Positions 1-8,639 of a DNA stretch of 64,000 bases are shown one piece after another. The stretch is taken from assembly GCF_016458235.1 (NCBI RefSeq), contig NZ_JAEMHK010000013.1, forward strand, positions 62,001 through 126,000, written 5' to 3'. Below the pieces are notes generated by a model. It searched no databases and was not told where the DNA came from. It saw only the letters and a list, made by a program, of their open reading frames with translations. Source of the DNA: Geomonas propionica (GTDB taxonomy: Bacteria; Desulfobacterota; Desulfuromonadia; Geobacterales; Geobacteraceae). Position 1 is the stretch's first letter, and each line of letters starts with the position of its first letter. The position numbers were made by a program, and so were the translations under genes.

Positions 1-125
1 ATCGGCACTACACCAAGCTGGTCCCTGACTATGACGCCCAGAAGAACGACGAAGGTGTATGCCCGCTCCTGATGGACCTCCTCAGGGGCAAGGGGGGCTT
101 CACCTTCGGCTCCGGCCCCGCGTAG
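1..125 (+). CDS. C-terminal end of an unidentified protein (partial)
   Basis: An open frame entering from the left edge (first full codon at base 3) ends at TAG 123-125 and gives about 40 residues ending in FTFGSGPA. Codon use is GC3-rich like its neighbours, so it is probably the 3' end of a real gene. I do not recognise the family from this short piece. It lies upstream of the sugar epimerase and may belong to the same surface-polysaccharide cluster, which is inference from position only. Confidence 0.5.
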   Translation, partial: RHYTKLVPDYDAQKNDEGVCPLLMDLLRGKGGFTFGSGPA

Positions 126-263
126 GCCGAAACCAGGCGCTGCCGCTCGACAAGCGGTGCGTCTGAATGTCTCAAAGCCGGCGGCGGATGCCGGCCTCCT
201 GTTGCAGCCAGTACATATGCGCATCCCAGAAATCTGGCCGCCCCCCGCGGCATAGGAGGAATC

Positions 264-1274
264 ATGAGGAAGATGCTGGTTACCGGTGCCGCCGGTTTCA
301 TCGGCTTTCACCTAAGCAAGAGACTTTTGGCTGCCGGCGTCGAAGTGGTCGGCCTGGACAACCTGAACGACTACTACGACGTCAACCTGAAATACGGTCG
401 TCTGAAGCAGCTGGAAGAGACGCCCGGCTTCCGCTTCGTGAAGATGGAGCTGGCCGACCGGGAGGGGATGGCGGCCCTCTTCGAGCGCGAGCGCTTCGAC
501 GTCGTGGTCAACCTGGCCGCCCAGGCCGGGGTGCGCTACTCCCTGATCAACCCCTACGCCTACGTGGACAGCAACCTCTCCGGTTTCATGAACATCCTGG
601 AAGGGTGCCGCCACCACGGGGTCAAGCACCTGGTGTACGCCTCCTCCAGTTCGGTCTACGGCGCCAACACCGCCATGCCCTTCTCCGTGCACCATAACGT
701 CGATCACCCGGTCTCGCTCTACGCCGCCACCAAGAAGGCCAACGAGCTGATGGCCCACACCTACTCGAGCCTCTACGGCATCCCCACCACCGGCCTGCGC
801 TTTTTCACCGTGTACGGGCCCTGGGGGCGCCCGGACATGGCGCTCTTCCTGTTCACCAAGGCGATCCTCGAAGGGCGCCCCATCGACGTCTTCAACTATG
901 GCAAGATGCAGCGCGACTTTACCTATGTCGACGACATCGTCGAAGGGGTCACCCGCGTCATCGACAAGGTGCCGGAGAAGGACTCCACCTGGAGCGGCGC
1001 CCACCCTGACCCGGGCACCAGCTACGCCCCCTACAAGATCTACAACATCGGCAACAACAACCCGGTCGAGCTCCTGAGGTTCATCGAGGTGCTGGAGCAG
1101 GCTCTCGGCAAGGAAGCGCAGAAGAACCTGCTGCCGATCCAGGCCGGCGACGTTCCGGCCACCTTCGCCGATGTGGACGACCTGATGCGGGACGTCGGTT
1201 TCCGCCCCGCCACCTCAATCGAGGAGGGCGTCGCCCGCTTCGTCGCCTGGTACCGCGAGTTCTACGGGATCTGA
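264..1274 (+). CDS. NAD-dependent epimerase, probably UDP-glucuronate 4-epimerase
   Basis: Extended short-chain dehydrogenase of 336 residues. The N-terminal Rossmann motif GAAGFIG is at residues 8-14, the SSSSVYG segment is near 127-133 and the catalytic YAATK (Tyr153, Lys157) follows. Length and motifs fit the CapI/UDP-glucuronate 4-epimerase group, which makes UDP-galacturonate for capsule or LPS; UDP-glucose 4-epimerase is the main alternative. ATG 264 has a good AGGAGG site at 254-259. It is the first complete gene of a sugar-nucleotide cluster with hldE, gmd and fcl. A hairpin repeat follows the stop codon and may end the transcript. Confidence 0.85.
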   Translation: MRKMLVTGAAGFIGFHLSKRLLAAGVEVVGLDNLNDYYDVNLKYGRLKQLEETPGFRFVKMELADREGMAALFERERFDVVVNLAAQAGVRYSLINPYAYVDSNLSGFMNILEGCRHHGVKHLVYASSSSVYGANTAMPFSVHHNVDHPVSLYAATKKANELMAHTYSSLYGIPTTGLRFFTVYGPWGRPDMALFLFTKAILEGRPIDVFNYGKMQRDFTYVDDIVEGVTRVIDKVPEKDSTWSGAHPDPGTSYAPYKIYNIGNNNPVELLRFIEVLEQALGKEAQKNLLPIQAGDVPATFADVDDLMRDVGFRPATSIEEGVARFVAWYREFYGI

Positions 1275-1282
1275 TTCATGAG

Positions 1283-1311
1283 GGGGACTGGCTCCGCAGG
1301 TGCCAGTCCCC
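1283..1311 (+). repeat. 29-bp hairpin repeat, copy 1
   Basis: GGGGACTGGC at 1283-1292 pairs perfectly with GCCAGTCCCC at 1302-1311 around a 9-nt loop and is followed by TTGTCTT, so it could also terminate the epimerase transcript. Near-identical copies lie at 56425-56453 (same orientation) and 56470-56498 (inverted), which marks it as a dispersed repeat. Confidence 0.8.
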
Positions 1312-1378
1312 TTGTCTTCCCTTGTCGGCAAGCTCCACGCATGTAGAAATCAAATCGAAAGCTGCAGAAAGGATCGCT

Positions 1379-2323
1379 GTGAAATACCGGCCACTTGATT
1401 TTTCTGGTGTCAGCACCTACCCGATAGCGTCCCGCAAGAACAAGATGAACGTGCAGGAGCACTTCGCCAAGCCGGTCCGCGCCGGCATGACCGTCGCCGA
1501 GCTCCTGGCCGCCATGCCCGATCAGTTGGGCTCCCAGGCCTTGAACGGAGTCGTCGACGCCGTCGTTGCCGCCCGTGCCAACGGGAAGCCCGTGGTGATG
1601 GCCATGGGGGGGCACGTCATCAAATGCGGCCTGCAGCCCGTCCTCAAATCCCTCATCGAGGCCGACGTGATCACCGCCGTGGCCTTGAACGGCTCCGGTT
1701 CCATCCACGATTTCGAGATCGCCCTGATCGGCGCCACCAGCGAGGACGTCGGCGCCGTGCTCCATGCCGGCAGCTTCGGCATGGCCCAGGAGACCGGCGC
1801 CCAGATCAACGAGGCGTTGAAACGGGGCGTCGCCCAGGGGCTCGGCCATGGTGAGGCGCTCGGGCGCATGATCCTGGAGCGCGAGCTCCCCTACCGGGAG
1901 CAGAGCCTGATGGCGGCCTGTGTGGAACAGGGGATTCCGGTCACCGTGCATGTCGCCATCGGCACCGACATCACCCATCAGCATCCATCAGCCGACGGCG
2001 CCGTTTTCGGGGCCGCGAGCTTCACCGATTTCAGGATCTTCACCTCCGTCGTGTCCGAGCTCGGTGACGGCGGCGTCTATCTCAACATCGGCAGCGCCGT
2101 CTTGCTGCCCGAAGTGTTCTTGAAGGCCCTTTCCATAGCTCAGAACCTGGGGCACCACGTCGACCGTTTCACCACCGCCAATTTCGATATGCAGCAGCAC
2201 TACCGGCCGCTCACCAACGTGGTCAAGCGCCCCACCTCCGGCGACAGCCGCGGTTACACGGTTACCGGGCACCATGAGGTTATGATTCCGCTGCTCGCCG
2301 CGGGCATTTTGGACAGAATCTGA
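1379..2323 (+). CDS. Conserved protein of unknown function (tentatively deoxyhypusine-synthase-like)
   Basis: 314 residues from GTG 1379, chosen because AGAAAGGA at 1366-1373 is correctly spaced; the frame is open upstream to TTG 1322 without a comparable site. There is no signal peptide or membrane segment, so it is cytoplasmic. Glycine-rich stretches (VMAMGGHVIK, ALNGSGSIHDFE) suggest a nucleotide-binding Rossmann-like fold. The general layout reminds me of the deoxyhypusine synthase superfamily, but I cannot identify that enzyme's active-site motifs, so no reaction is assigned. It sits between two surface-sugar genes and may serve the same pathway; that is inference. Confidence 0.6.
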   Translation: MKYRPLDFSGVSTYPIASRKNKMNVQEHFAKPVRAGMTVAELLAAMPDQLGSQALNGVVDAVVAARANGKPVVMAMGGHVIKCGLQPVLKSLIEADVITAVALNGSGSIHDFEIALIGATSEDVGAVLHAGSFGMAQETGAQINEALKRGVAQGLGHGEALGRMILERELPYREQSLMAACVEQGIPVTVHVAIGTDITHQHPSADGAVFGAASFTDFRIFTSVVSELGDGGVYLNIGSAVLLPEVFLKALSIAQNLGHHVDRFTTANFDMQQHYRPLTNVVKRPTSGDSRGYTVTGHHEVMIPLLAAGILDRI

Positions 2324-2325
2324 AC

Positions 2326-2850
2326 CCGTTCAACGTTCAACGTTCGACGTTAACTTCTTCACTGCTTTACCTGTACCGGAGGTGGCGACGTGAGAATTCA
2401 GCGGTTCGAAGATGTTGATTCGTGGAAAGAAGCACGGCTATTGGTAAGCGAAATCTACCGGCATGTTGGTGGGTGCAGGGACTACGGGTTTCGAGACCAG
2501 ATTCAACGAGATGCCGTTTCGGTGATGTCCAACATTGCGGAAGGCTTTGATCGGGGCAGTAATAAAGAGTTTGTCCAGTATCTGATTATCTCTCGTGGCT
2601 CGCTTTCCGAGGTCAAAAGTCTCACCTATGCCGGGTTGGACATTGGTTATCTTGATCAGAAGGACTTTGAAGCGGTAATGGTGCGCTGTAACAGAATAAG
2701 CAACATCCTGAACGGGTTTATCCGGTTCCTGAAAAGCAGCCAGCGCAAGGCGTGAACCTGTTATTTGAGTTTTAGGTGGTACAACGTATTTTTGCAGTAA
2801 AACTTTAGCCATAAATGCCGATTGAACATTGAACGTTGAACGTTGAACGG
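2326..2850. mobile_element. Inverted-repeat element carrying a four-helix-bundle gene
   Basis: CCGTTCAACGTTCAACGTT at 2326-2344 is matched exactly, as reverse complement, at 2832-2850 (19 bp perfect, about 26 bp with two mismatches if extended inward). Each arm is made of GTTCAAC heptamers. The arms start 2 nt after the upstream stop codon and end just before the Shine-Dalgarno site of hldE, so the element fills the junction exactly. The only gene inside is the four-helix-bundle CDS. The layout resembles the intervening sequences of 23S rRNA genes, where the same protein family lies between stem-forming repeats. Mobility is inferred, not shown. Confidence 0.6.
2390..2755 (+). CDS. Four-helix-bundle protein (23S rRNA IVS/S23 family)
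   Basis: 121 residues from GTG 2390, preceded by GGAGG at 2379-2383. The family hallmarks are visible: W12KEARLL near the start, then GFRDQIQRDAVSVMSNIAEGFDR-type helix 2 (QIQRDAVSVMSNIAEG), the RGSLSE motif and a C-terminal RFLKSS. These proteins are small pentamer-forming helical bundles of unclear role, often encoded in 23S rRNA intervening sequences; relatives include the Avd accessory protein of diversity-generating retroelements. Here the gene stands alone between inverted repeats. Base composition is clearly lower in GC than the flanking genes, which supports recent transfer. Confidence 0.85.
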   Translation: MRIQRFEDVDSWKEARLLVSEIYRHVGGCRDYGFRDQIQRDAVSVMSNIAEGFDRGSNKEFVQYLIISRGSLSEVKSLTYAGLDIGYLDQKDFEAVMVRCNRISNILNGFIRFLKSSQRKA

Positions 2851-2864
2851 CTTTAGGAGACTGC

Positions 2865-4328
2865 ATGGATCGTAGAGAAGTAGAATCCTTTTTCGAACGT
2901 GCCACCACGGTGCGCGCCCTGGTGGTCGGCGACCTGATGCTGGACGAATACCTCTGGGGGCGCGCGGAACGCATCTCCCCCGAGGCGCCGGTGCAGGTGG
3001 TCGAGGTGGCGCGCGAGGACCTGCGCCTTGGGGGCGCGGGTAACGTGATCAATAACTTGGCCGCCCTCGGCTGCCGGGTAGCGGTCGGCTCGGTGATCGG
3101 CACGGACGAAAACGGCCAACTGCTGCGCCACGCGCTTGAGGAGAAGGGGGCCGGGGTGGATGGCCTCATCGAGGCCGCGGACCGGACCACCAGCAAGAAG
3201 ACCCGCGTTATCGCCGCCAACCAGCAGATCGTCCGGATCGACAGGGAGATGCGCTCCGCGATCGGCGCCGCCAGCGAAAAGGCCCTCCTCGATTACCTCC
3301 TGGCCCACCTGGGCGACTTCGACGTGGTGGTGGTCTCGGACTACCTGAAGGGGGTGCTCACCCCGGCGCTCCTCTCCGCGCTCTGCCGCAAGGGGCGGGA
3401 GCTGGGCGTGCCGGTGGTGGTCGACCCCAAAGGCGACGACTTCGCCAAGTACCGCGGCGCCACGGTGCTCACCCCCAACCGCAAGGAGGCTGAGGTTGCC
3501 TCGGGGACCGACATCACCGATCAGGCCACGCTCGAACTGGCTGCCGGAAAGATCCTCTCTACCCTGGAACTCGACGCGCTGCTCATCACCCGCAGCGAGG
3601 CCGGCATGTCGCTCTTCCCGGCACAGGGGGAGGCGGTGCACATCCCGACGGTCGCCCGCGAGGTGTTCGACGTGACCGGCGCGGGGGACACGGTAATCTC
3701 GGTGCTGTCCCTGGGGCTTGCCTGCGGGCTGGCGCTCGCGGACGCGGCCTGGGTGGCCAACGTGGCCGCCGGTATCGTGGTCGGCAAACTCGGCACATCC
3801 ACGGTCTCGCCGCGCGAGATCGTCGCGGAGGTCGGGCACTCCCTGCGCGACAGCGACTCCAAGATCAAGAACCTGGACGTCCTCGCCCACCTGATGGCCC
3901 GGGAGCGCGCCCGCGGCAAAAAGATGGTGTTCACCAACGGCTGCTTCGACCTGCTGCACGTGGGGCACGTGAAATACCTGCAGAAGGCGCGGGAGTTGGG
4001 CGACCTCCTGGTGGTGGGGCTCAACACCGACGACTCGGTGCGCCGCCTCAAAGGGGAGGGGAGGCCGCTCATCGAGGAGAAGGAACGGGCCCACATCCTG
4101 GCGGCGCTTGGGTGCGTCGATTACGTGGTCCTCTTCGACGAGGACACCCCGCTCAGGCTGATCGAGGCGCTCCGCCCGTCCATCCTGGTCAAGGGGGGGG
4201 ACTACAGCATGGATCAGGTGGTGGGGCGCGAACTGGTCGAATCGATGGGGGGACGGGTCGAGCTGATCGAATTCGTGGACGGCCGTTCCACCAGCCGCAT
4301 CATCGAAAAGATCCTCTCCTCCACTTGA
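2865..4328 (+). CDS. hldE: Bifunctional heptose-7-phosphate kinase / heptose-1-phosphate adenylyltransferase
   Basis: 487 residues, the normal length of the fused enzyme. Residues 1 to about 325 are a ribokinase-type (PfkB) kinase with LGGAGNV near 60 and the DVTGAGDTV catalytic motif near 270. Residues from about 350 form the nucleotidyltransferase with FTNGCFD and the HVGH signature near 364. It phosphorylates D-glycero-beta-D-manno-heptose 7-phosphate and then activates it with ATP, giving the ADP-heptose precursor of the LPS inner core. ATG 2865 follows TTAGGAG at 2853-2859. The neighbouring gmd and fcl fit an LPS or O-antigen supply cluster. Confidence 0.95.
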   Translation: MDRREVESFFERATTVRALVVGDLMLDEYLWGRAERISPEAPVQVVEVAREDLRLGGAGNVINNLAALGCRVAVGSVIGTDENGQLLRHALEEKGAGVDGLIEAADRTTSKKTRVIAANQQIVRIDREMRSAIGAASEKALLDYLLAHLGDFDVVVVSDYLKGVLTPALLSALCRKGRELGVPVVVDPKGDDFAKYRGATVLTPNRKEAEVASGTDITDQATLELAAGKILSTLELDALLITRSEAGMSLFPAQGEAVHIPTVAREVFDVTGAGDTVISVLSLGLACGLALADAAWVANVAAGIVVGKLGTSTVSPREIVAEVGHSLRDSDSKIKNLDVLAHLMARERARGKKMVFTNGCFDLLHVGHVKYLQKARELGDLLVVGLNTDDSVRRLKGEGRPLIEEKERAHILAALGCVDYVVLFDEDTPLRLIEALRPSILVKGGDYSMDQVVGRELVESMGGRVELIEFVDGRSTSRIIEKILSST

Positions 4329-4402
4329 AACTGCGCCTGCGCCGGCTTGCGGTCCGACTCCGGCATGTTATTCATATGTAATTCAGTTCACCCGGAGGCA
4401 TC

Positions 4403-5455
4403 ATGAAAAAGGCTTTCATCACAGGCATCACCGGCCAGGACGGCTCCTACCTCGCCGAACTCCTGCTTTCCAAGGGGTACGAGGTGCACGGCGTGATCCG
4501 CCGCTCTTCCTCCTTCAATACCGGCCGCATCGACCACATCTACCGCGACCCGCACGAGGCGGACACGCGGCTGTTCCTCCATTATGGCGACCTCAACGAC
4601 GCGAGCTCCATCAACCGCCTGCTGCGGGAAATCCATCCCGACGAGATCTACAACCTCGGCGCCCAGAGCCATGTCCGCGTCTCCTTCGACGTGCCCGAGT
4701 ACACCGCCGAGGTGGACGCCCTGGGGGCGGTGCGCATCCTGGAGGGGATCCAGGAGGCGGGCATCACCACCCGCTTCTACCAGGCCTCCTCTTCCGAGCT
4801 CTACGGCAAGGTGCTGGAGACCCCACAGAGGGAGACCACTCCCTTCTACCCCCGCTCCCCGTACGCCTGCGCCAAGGCCTATGCCTTCTACATTACGGTG
4901 AACTACCGGGAAAGCTACAACATGTTCGCCTGCAACGGCATCCTGTTCAACCACGAGTCCCCACGCCGCGGCGAGACCTTCGTGACCAGGAAGATCACCC
5001 GCGCCGCCGCGCGCATCAAGCTCGGGCTGCAGGACCGGCTCTACCTGGGCAACCTGGAGGCCAAAAGGGACTGGGGCTTCGCCGGCGATTACGTCGAGGC
5101 GATGTGGCGCATGCTCCAGGCGGACCGGCCCGACGACTACGTGGTGGCCACCGGCGAAACCCACAGCGTCAGGGAGTTCGCCGAGCAGGTATTCGGCAGT
5201 CTCGGCATGGAGCTGTCCTGGAAAGGGGCGGGCGAGCAGGAGCAGGGTTTCGACGTGAAGACCGGAAAGGTGCTGATCGAGATCGACCCGCGCTACTTCC
5301 GTCCGGCGGAGGTCGACCTGCTGCTGGGGGACGCCACCAAGGCCAGGCGCGAGCTGGGATGGGAGCCGAAGACGAGCTTCGCGGAGCTGGTCAAGATGAT
5401 GACCCAGTCCGACCTCGCCATCGCCGAACGGGAGATGAGAGCCGATGGAAAATGA
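4403..5455 (+). CDS. gmd: GDP-mannose 4,6-dehydratase
   Basis: 350 residues, typical of Gmd. The NADP-binding motif [10 protein letters not shown] begins at residue 8, the ASSSELYG segment and the SPYACAK catalytic Tyr-Lys pair (Tyr near 154) follow. It converts GDP-D-mannose to GDP-4-keto-6-deoxymannose in the cytoplasm. ATG 4403 has GGAGG at 4394-4398. The 3' end overlaps the start of fcl by 11 nt, so the two successive enzymes of GDP-L-fucose synthesis are translationally coupled. Confidence 0.95.
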   Translation: MKKAFITGITGQDGSYLAELLLSKGYEVHGVIRRSSSFNTGRIDHIYRDPHEADTRLFLHYGDLNDASSINRLLREIHPDEIYNLGAQSHVRVSFDVPEYTAEVDALGAVRILEGIQEAGITTRFYQASSSELYGKVLETPQRETTPFYPRSPYACAKAYAFYITVNYRESYNMFACNGILFNHESPRRGETFVTRKITRAAARIKLGLQDRLYLGNLEAKRDWGFAGDYVEAMWRMLQADRPDDYVVATGETHSVREFAEQVFGSLGMELSWKGAGEQEQGFDVKTGKVLIEIDPRYFRPAEVDLLLGDATKARRELGWEPKTSFAELVKMMTQSDLAIAEREMRADGK

Positions 5456-6374
5456 CGCCAGGATCTTCGTGGCGGGCCACCGCGGCCTGGTCGGCTCGGC
5501 CCTAGTGCGGGAGCTGGAGCGCCAGGGTTACCACAATCTCGTGCTGCGCAAGAGCTCCGAGCTCGACCTGCGCGACCAGGGGGCTACGCGGGCCTTTTTC
5601 GAAGCGGAGCGTCCGGATTACGTGTTCCTGGCGGCGGCCAAGGTGGGCGGCATCGTCGCCAACAACAGCTTCCCCGCCGACTTCATCTACGACAACCTGA
5701 TGATCCAGAACAATGTGCTGCACTCGAGCTACCTCTGCGGGGTCAAGAAACTGCTCCTTTTGGGCTCCACCTGCATCTATCCCAAGCTCGCGCCGCAGCC
5801 GATCAAGGAGGAGGCGCTCCTCACCGGCCCGCTTGAGCCGACCAACGAGCCCTACGCCATCGCAAAGATCGCCGGCATCAAGATGTGCCAGTCCTACAAT
5901 CGCCAGTACGGGACCCGGTTCATCAGCGCCATGCCCACCAACCTCTACGGTCCCAACGACAACTTCGACCTCACCACCTCGCACGTCCTCCCCGCTCTGA
6001 TCCGCCGCTTCCACGAGGCCAAGGAGGCCGGGTCGGATAACGTCACCATCTGGGGAACCGGGACGCCGTACCGCGAGTTCGTCCATGTGGATGACGTCGC
6101 CGCTGCCTCCTTCTTCCTGATGCAGCATTACGAGGGGTGGGACCCGGTCAACGTCGGCAGCGGCGAGGAACTCACCATCGCCGAGCTGGCACGCCGCATC
6201 GCGGCGGTGGTCGGCTTTGCCGGTGCAGTCCTTTTCGACACTTCCAAGCCCGACGGCACCCCCAGAAAACTCAGCGACGTGAGCCGCATCCACGAGCTGG
6301 GGTGGCGCCACAAGATCGAACTCGACCAGGGGCTCCGGGACACCTACGCCTGGTACCTCGCCAACCGCCGCTGA
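5445..6374 (+). CDS. fcl: GDP-L-fucose synthase
   Basis: 309 residues. The N-terminus has the GHRGLVGSA nucleotide-binding motif, then a GSTCIYP segment and the YAIAK catalytic Tyr-Lys pair near residue 136. The enzyme epimerises and reduces the Gmd product to GDP-L-fucose for surface polysaccharide. Start ATG 5445 lies inside the end of gmd. The frame ends just before a strong terminator at 6404-6444, so this closes the sugar operon. Confidence 0.93.
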   Translation: MENDARIFVAGHRGLVGSALVRELERQGYHNLVLRKSSELDLRDQGATRAFFEAERPDYVFLAAAKVGGIVANNSFPADFIYDNLMIQNNVLHSSYLCGVKKLLLLGSTCIYPKLAPQPIKEEALLTGPLEPTNEPYAIAKIAGIKMCQSYNRQYGTRFISAMPTNLYGPNDNFDLTTSHVLPALIRRFHEAKEAGSDNVTIWGTGTPYREFVHVDDVAAASFFLMQHYEGWDPVNVGSGEELTIAELARRIAAVVGFAGAVLFDTSKPDGTPRKLSDVSRIHELGWRHKIELDQGLRDTYAWYLANRR

Positions 6375-6403
6375 TCCTGTCTCCACTTCCGACAGATACC
6401 CGC

Positions 6404-6444
6404 GCCGCCGGTCCCGTTTTCCGTCCGGGACCGGCGGCCCTTTT
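6404..6444 (+). terminator. Intrinsic terminator after fcl
   Basis: GCCGCCGGTCCC at 6404-6415 pairs perfectly with GGGACCGGCGGC at 6427-6438 (12 bp, 11-nt loop) followed by CCTTTT. It separates the sugar operon from the lptC promoter. Confidence 0.85.
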
Positions 6445-6538
6445 AAGCTGCCGAATTCTCATGAATTACGTGGCCAACCGCCATTTTGCGCCTTCTTCAA
6501 TCTTTGTGCCAAAATTTTAGAACTGCACCAAAATGCGC

Positions 6539-6567
6539 TTTACAGTGAATTTTTTAGATGCTATACT
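6539..6567 (+). promoter_or_regulatory. Sigma-70 type promoter for lptC
   Basis: TTTACA at 6539-6544, a 17-nt spacer and TATACT at 6562-6567. Transcription would begin near 6574, only about 6 nt before the lptC ATG, which implies an almost leaderless mRNA. Confidence 0.65.
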
Positions 6568-6579
6568 TCCAGCGAAATC

Positions 6580-7152
6580 ATGCATAACTTCAATAATTTC
6601 AAGCGATTCCTCGGCATCCTGGCAGTTGTTGCATCCCTGTTGGTGATTGCCACCATAGTCTTCCGTATGCAGCAGGAAGTGGCCCCGAAGTTGTCGGTGC
6701 GCAAGCTTCCGCTCCAGGTGGATGTTTCCCTGCACAACTTCCATTACACGGAAACCAAACAGGGCATCAAGCACTGGGAGCTCACCGCTGAAAGGGCCGA
6801 CTATAACAAGCAGGCCGACATCTCCTACCTCTCCGGCGTCCAGATGGTGGTGCATGGGGCGGGAGGGCTCGGCGAGTTGGTGATAACAGCGGATGCCGGG
6901 CAATACCACAACGGGACCAGGGACATCGCCCTGGTCGGCAACGTGCGGGGCAAAAGCAGCAAGGGGTACGGCTTCGCCGCCCCCCGCGTCAACTACGTCG
7001 CGGCGCGCAGCATGCTGCAGACTTCGGAGCGGGTCAGGTTGACGGACATCGGAAGCGATTTGGAAGGGACAGGTATGGAGTACTACACGCAGACTCGGAA
7101 GTTTAGGTTGTTGAAGGACGTAACCGCCGTGTACCGGCAGGGGGGGAAGTGA
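6580..7152 (+). CDS. lptC: LPS export protein LptC
   Basis: 190 residues: a single membrane-anchor helix at about residues 10-28 and then a periplasmic beta-jellyroll domain. It matches the YrbK/LptC family in length and in the pattern of short beta strands with LTAERADYN-like motifs. LptC links the inner-membrane LptBFG exporter to the periplasmic LptA bridge. The only reasonable start is ATG 6580, since the anchor begins soon after it, yet no Shine-Dalgarno site precedes it. Its stop overlaps the lptA start (TGATG). Confidence 0.88.
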   Translation: MHNFNNFKRFLGILAVVASLLVIATIVFRMQQEVAPKLSVRKLPLQVDVSLHNFHYTETKQGIKHWELTAERADYNKQADISYLSGVQMVVHGAGGLGELVITADAGQYHNGTRDIALVGNVRGKSSKGYGFAAPRVNYVAARSMLQTSERVRLTDIGSDLEGTGMEYYTQTRKFRLLKDVTAVYRQGGK

Positions 7153-7643
7153 TGCGCCGTATCGTCTCCTGTCTCGCGCTGTTGCTTGCGCTGGCTACCG
7201 CGGGGTACGCCGCGCAGGGCACCAGCAATAAAGAGCCTTTAAAGATAAAGTCGGACACGCTCAATACCGATAACGATAAGAAGACGGCGACGTTCGAGGG
7301 GAAGGTGGTGGCCCGCCAGGGCGACATGACCCTGTACACGGACCGTCTGGTGGTCACCTACAGCGGCCCCAACAACGAGGTGTCGCAGGTCGAGGCCTTC
7401 GGCAACGTGCGCGTTGTCCAAGAAGAGCGCCAGGCGACCGGCGCCCACGGGATTTATGATCCCAAAGAGGCGCGCATCATCCTGGACGGCAATCCCAAGG
7501 TGGTTTCGGGGGAGGACGTGGTGACCGGCAGGATCATCACCTACTACGTCAACGAGCAGAGAAGCGTGGTTACCAGCGGCCCGAAGGAACGGGTGGAAGC
7601 GGTCATCCATCCGGGAGGAAAGAATGCCGGTAGCAAGCCGTAG
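7152..7643 (+). CDS. lptA: LPS transport periplasmic protein LptA
   Basis: 163 residues from ATG 7152, which overlaps the lptC stop in TGATG; GTG 7149 directly before it is the alternative. An N-terminal signal peptide (RRIVSCLALLLALATAGYAA) is followed by an OstA-like domain with repeated strand motifs such as DTLNTDNDKKTATFEGKV. LptA forms the periplasmic bridge that carries LPS from LptC to LptD. The gene overlaps lptB by 20 nt, so lptCAB is one operon. Confidence 0.9.
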   Translation: MRRIVSCLALLLALATAGYAAQGTSNKEPLKIKSDTLNTDNDKKTATFEGKVVARQGDMTLYTDRLVVTYSGPNNEVSQVEAFGNVRVVQEERQATGAHGIYDPKEARIILDGNPKVVSGEDVVTGRIITYYVNEQRSVVTSGPKERVEAVIHPGGKNAGSKP

Positions 7644-8361
7644 CACCCTCTACACCAAGGGGCTGGAAAAGGGCTTCAACAAGCGCATGGTGGTGAAGGG
7701 CGTGGACCTGGAGATCTCCTCGGGCGAGGTGATCGGGCTTTTAGGTCCCAACGGCGCCGGCAAGACCACCACCTTCTACATGGTGGTGGGGCTGACCCGT
7801 CCCGACCAGGGGCAGGTCTTTCTGGACGGCGAGCCGATCACGGGTCTCCCCATGTACCAGAGGGCCCGCCGCGGCATCAGCTACCTGCCGCAGGAGCCGT
7901 CCGTGTTTCGCCGCCTCACCGTCAGGGACAACCTCCTTGCCGTCCTGGAGACCATGGACCTGGAACCGGTGCGGCGCAGGGAACGGGTGGAGGAGCTGCT
8001 GGCCGAGTTCCGGGTCGAGCACATCGCCGGGAGCCGGGGCTACGCCCTTTCCGGAGGTGAAAGGCGCCGCGTCGAGATCGCCCGCGCCCTGGCCACCGAC
8101 CCCAGTTTCATCCTGCTGGACGAGCCGTTCGCCGGCATCGACCCGATCGCCGTGATCGACATCCAGAACATCATCAGGGCGCTGAAGGAGAAGGGGCTCG
8201 GGGTGCTGATCTCGGACCACAACGTGCGCGAGACTCTCGGGGTCTGCGACAAGGCCTACATCATGAACGCCGGCGAGGTGCTCGAAGTGGGCGAGCCGGT
8301 TCAAATTTCGCAGAGCAAGAAGGCTCGCGAGATCTATCTGGGCGACAAGTTCAGGCTGTAA
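7624..8361 (+). CDS. lptB: LPS export ABC transporter ATP-binding protein LptB
   Basis: 245 residues. Walker A GPNGAGKTT at residues 41-49, ABC signature LSGGERRRVEIARAL, Walker B FILLDEP and the switch histidine in ISDHNVRE are all present. It powers LPS extraction with LptF and LptG, whose genes are not in this window. ATG 7624 is preceded by GAGGAAAGA and lies within the 3' end of lptA. Position directly upstream of rpoN is conserved in many Gram-negative bacteria. Confidence 0.96.
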   Translation: MPVASRSTLYTKGLEKGFNKRMVVKGVDLEISSGEVIGLLGPNGAGKTTTFYMVVGLTRPDQGQVFLDGEPITGLPMYQRARRGISYLPQEPSVFRRLTVRDNLLAVLETMDLEPVRRRERVEELLAEFRVEHIAGSRGYALSGGERRRVEIARALATDPSFILLDEPFAGIDPIAVIDIQNIIRALKEKGLGVLISDHNVRETLGVCDKAYIMNAGEVLEVGEPVQISQSKKAREIYLGDKFRL

Positions 8362-8370
8362 AGAGAAATT

Positions 8371-8578
8371 ACGTTCTATGTTCCTGTTTCCAGGGGCTAC
8401 ATTAAAAATGCAAATCGGGGTCGCCAAGGTTTCTTCCCCGCGCTATAATGAGAACAAAGAGAACAGCTTCCCCATGAACATGAGTAGATTCAGCTCTCAC
8501 ACAGCAGGAAGTTCCGAAAACAGCAACCACAAATCAGCAGGTTTCCTGCTTTAATGCAGAACGCAGAACCTAGAACAT
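8371..8578. repeat. Heptamer-armed inverted repeat, probably a decayed element
   Basis: Left arm 8371-8391 reads ACGTTCT ATGTTCC TGTTTCC; right arm 8558-8578 reads AGAACGC AGAACCT AGAACAT, which is the complement of the same 7-nt theme. The left arm begins 9 nt after the lptB stop. The 166-bp core has no convincing ORF. Compare 2326-2850 and 23869-24013. Confidence 0.4.
8421..8449 (+). promoter_or_regulatory. Possible sigma-70 promoter for rpoN
   Basis: A perfect TATAAT at 8444-8449 lies 17 nt after TCGCCA (4 of 6 matches to the -35 consensus) at 8421-8426. The leader to rpoN would be about 185 nt. Read-through from lptB is equally possible. Confidence 0.35.
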
Positions 8579-8639
8579 GTTACATGCTTGGTAGAACGGT
8601 TTGAACTCCGCACAACGGTTTCAGGTTCAGTGAGGACTT

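Noticed and set aside
2390..2755. Idea that the four-helix-bundle gene is part of a diversity-generating retroelement
   Set aside because: No reverse transcriptase, template repeat or variable repeat is present nearby.
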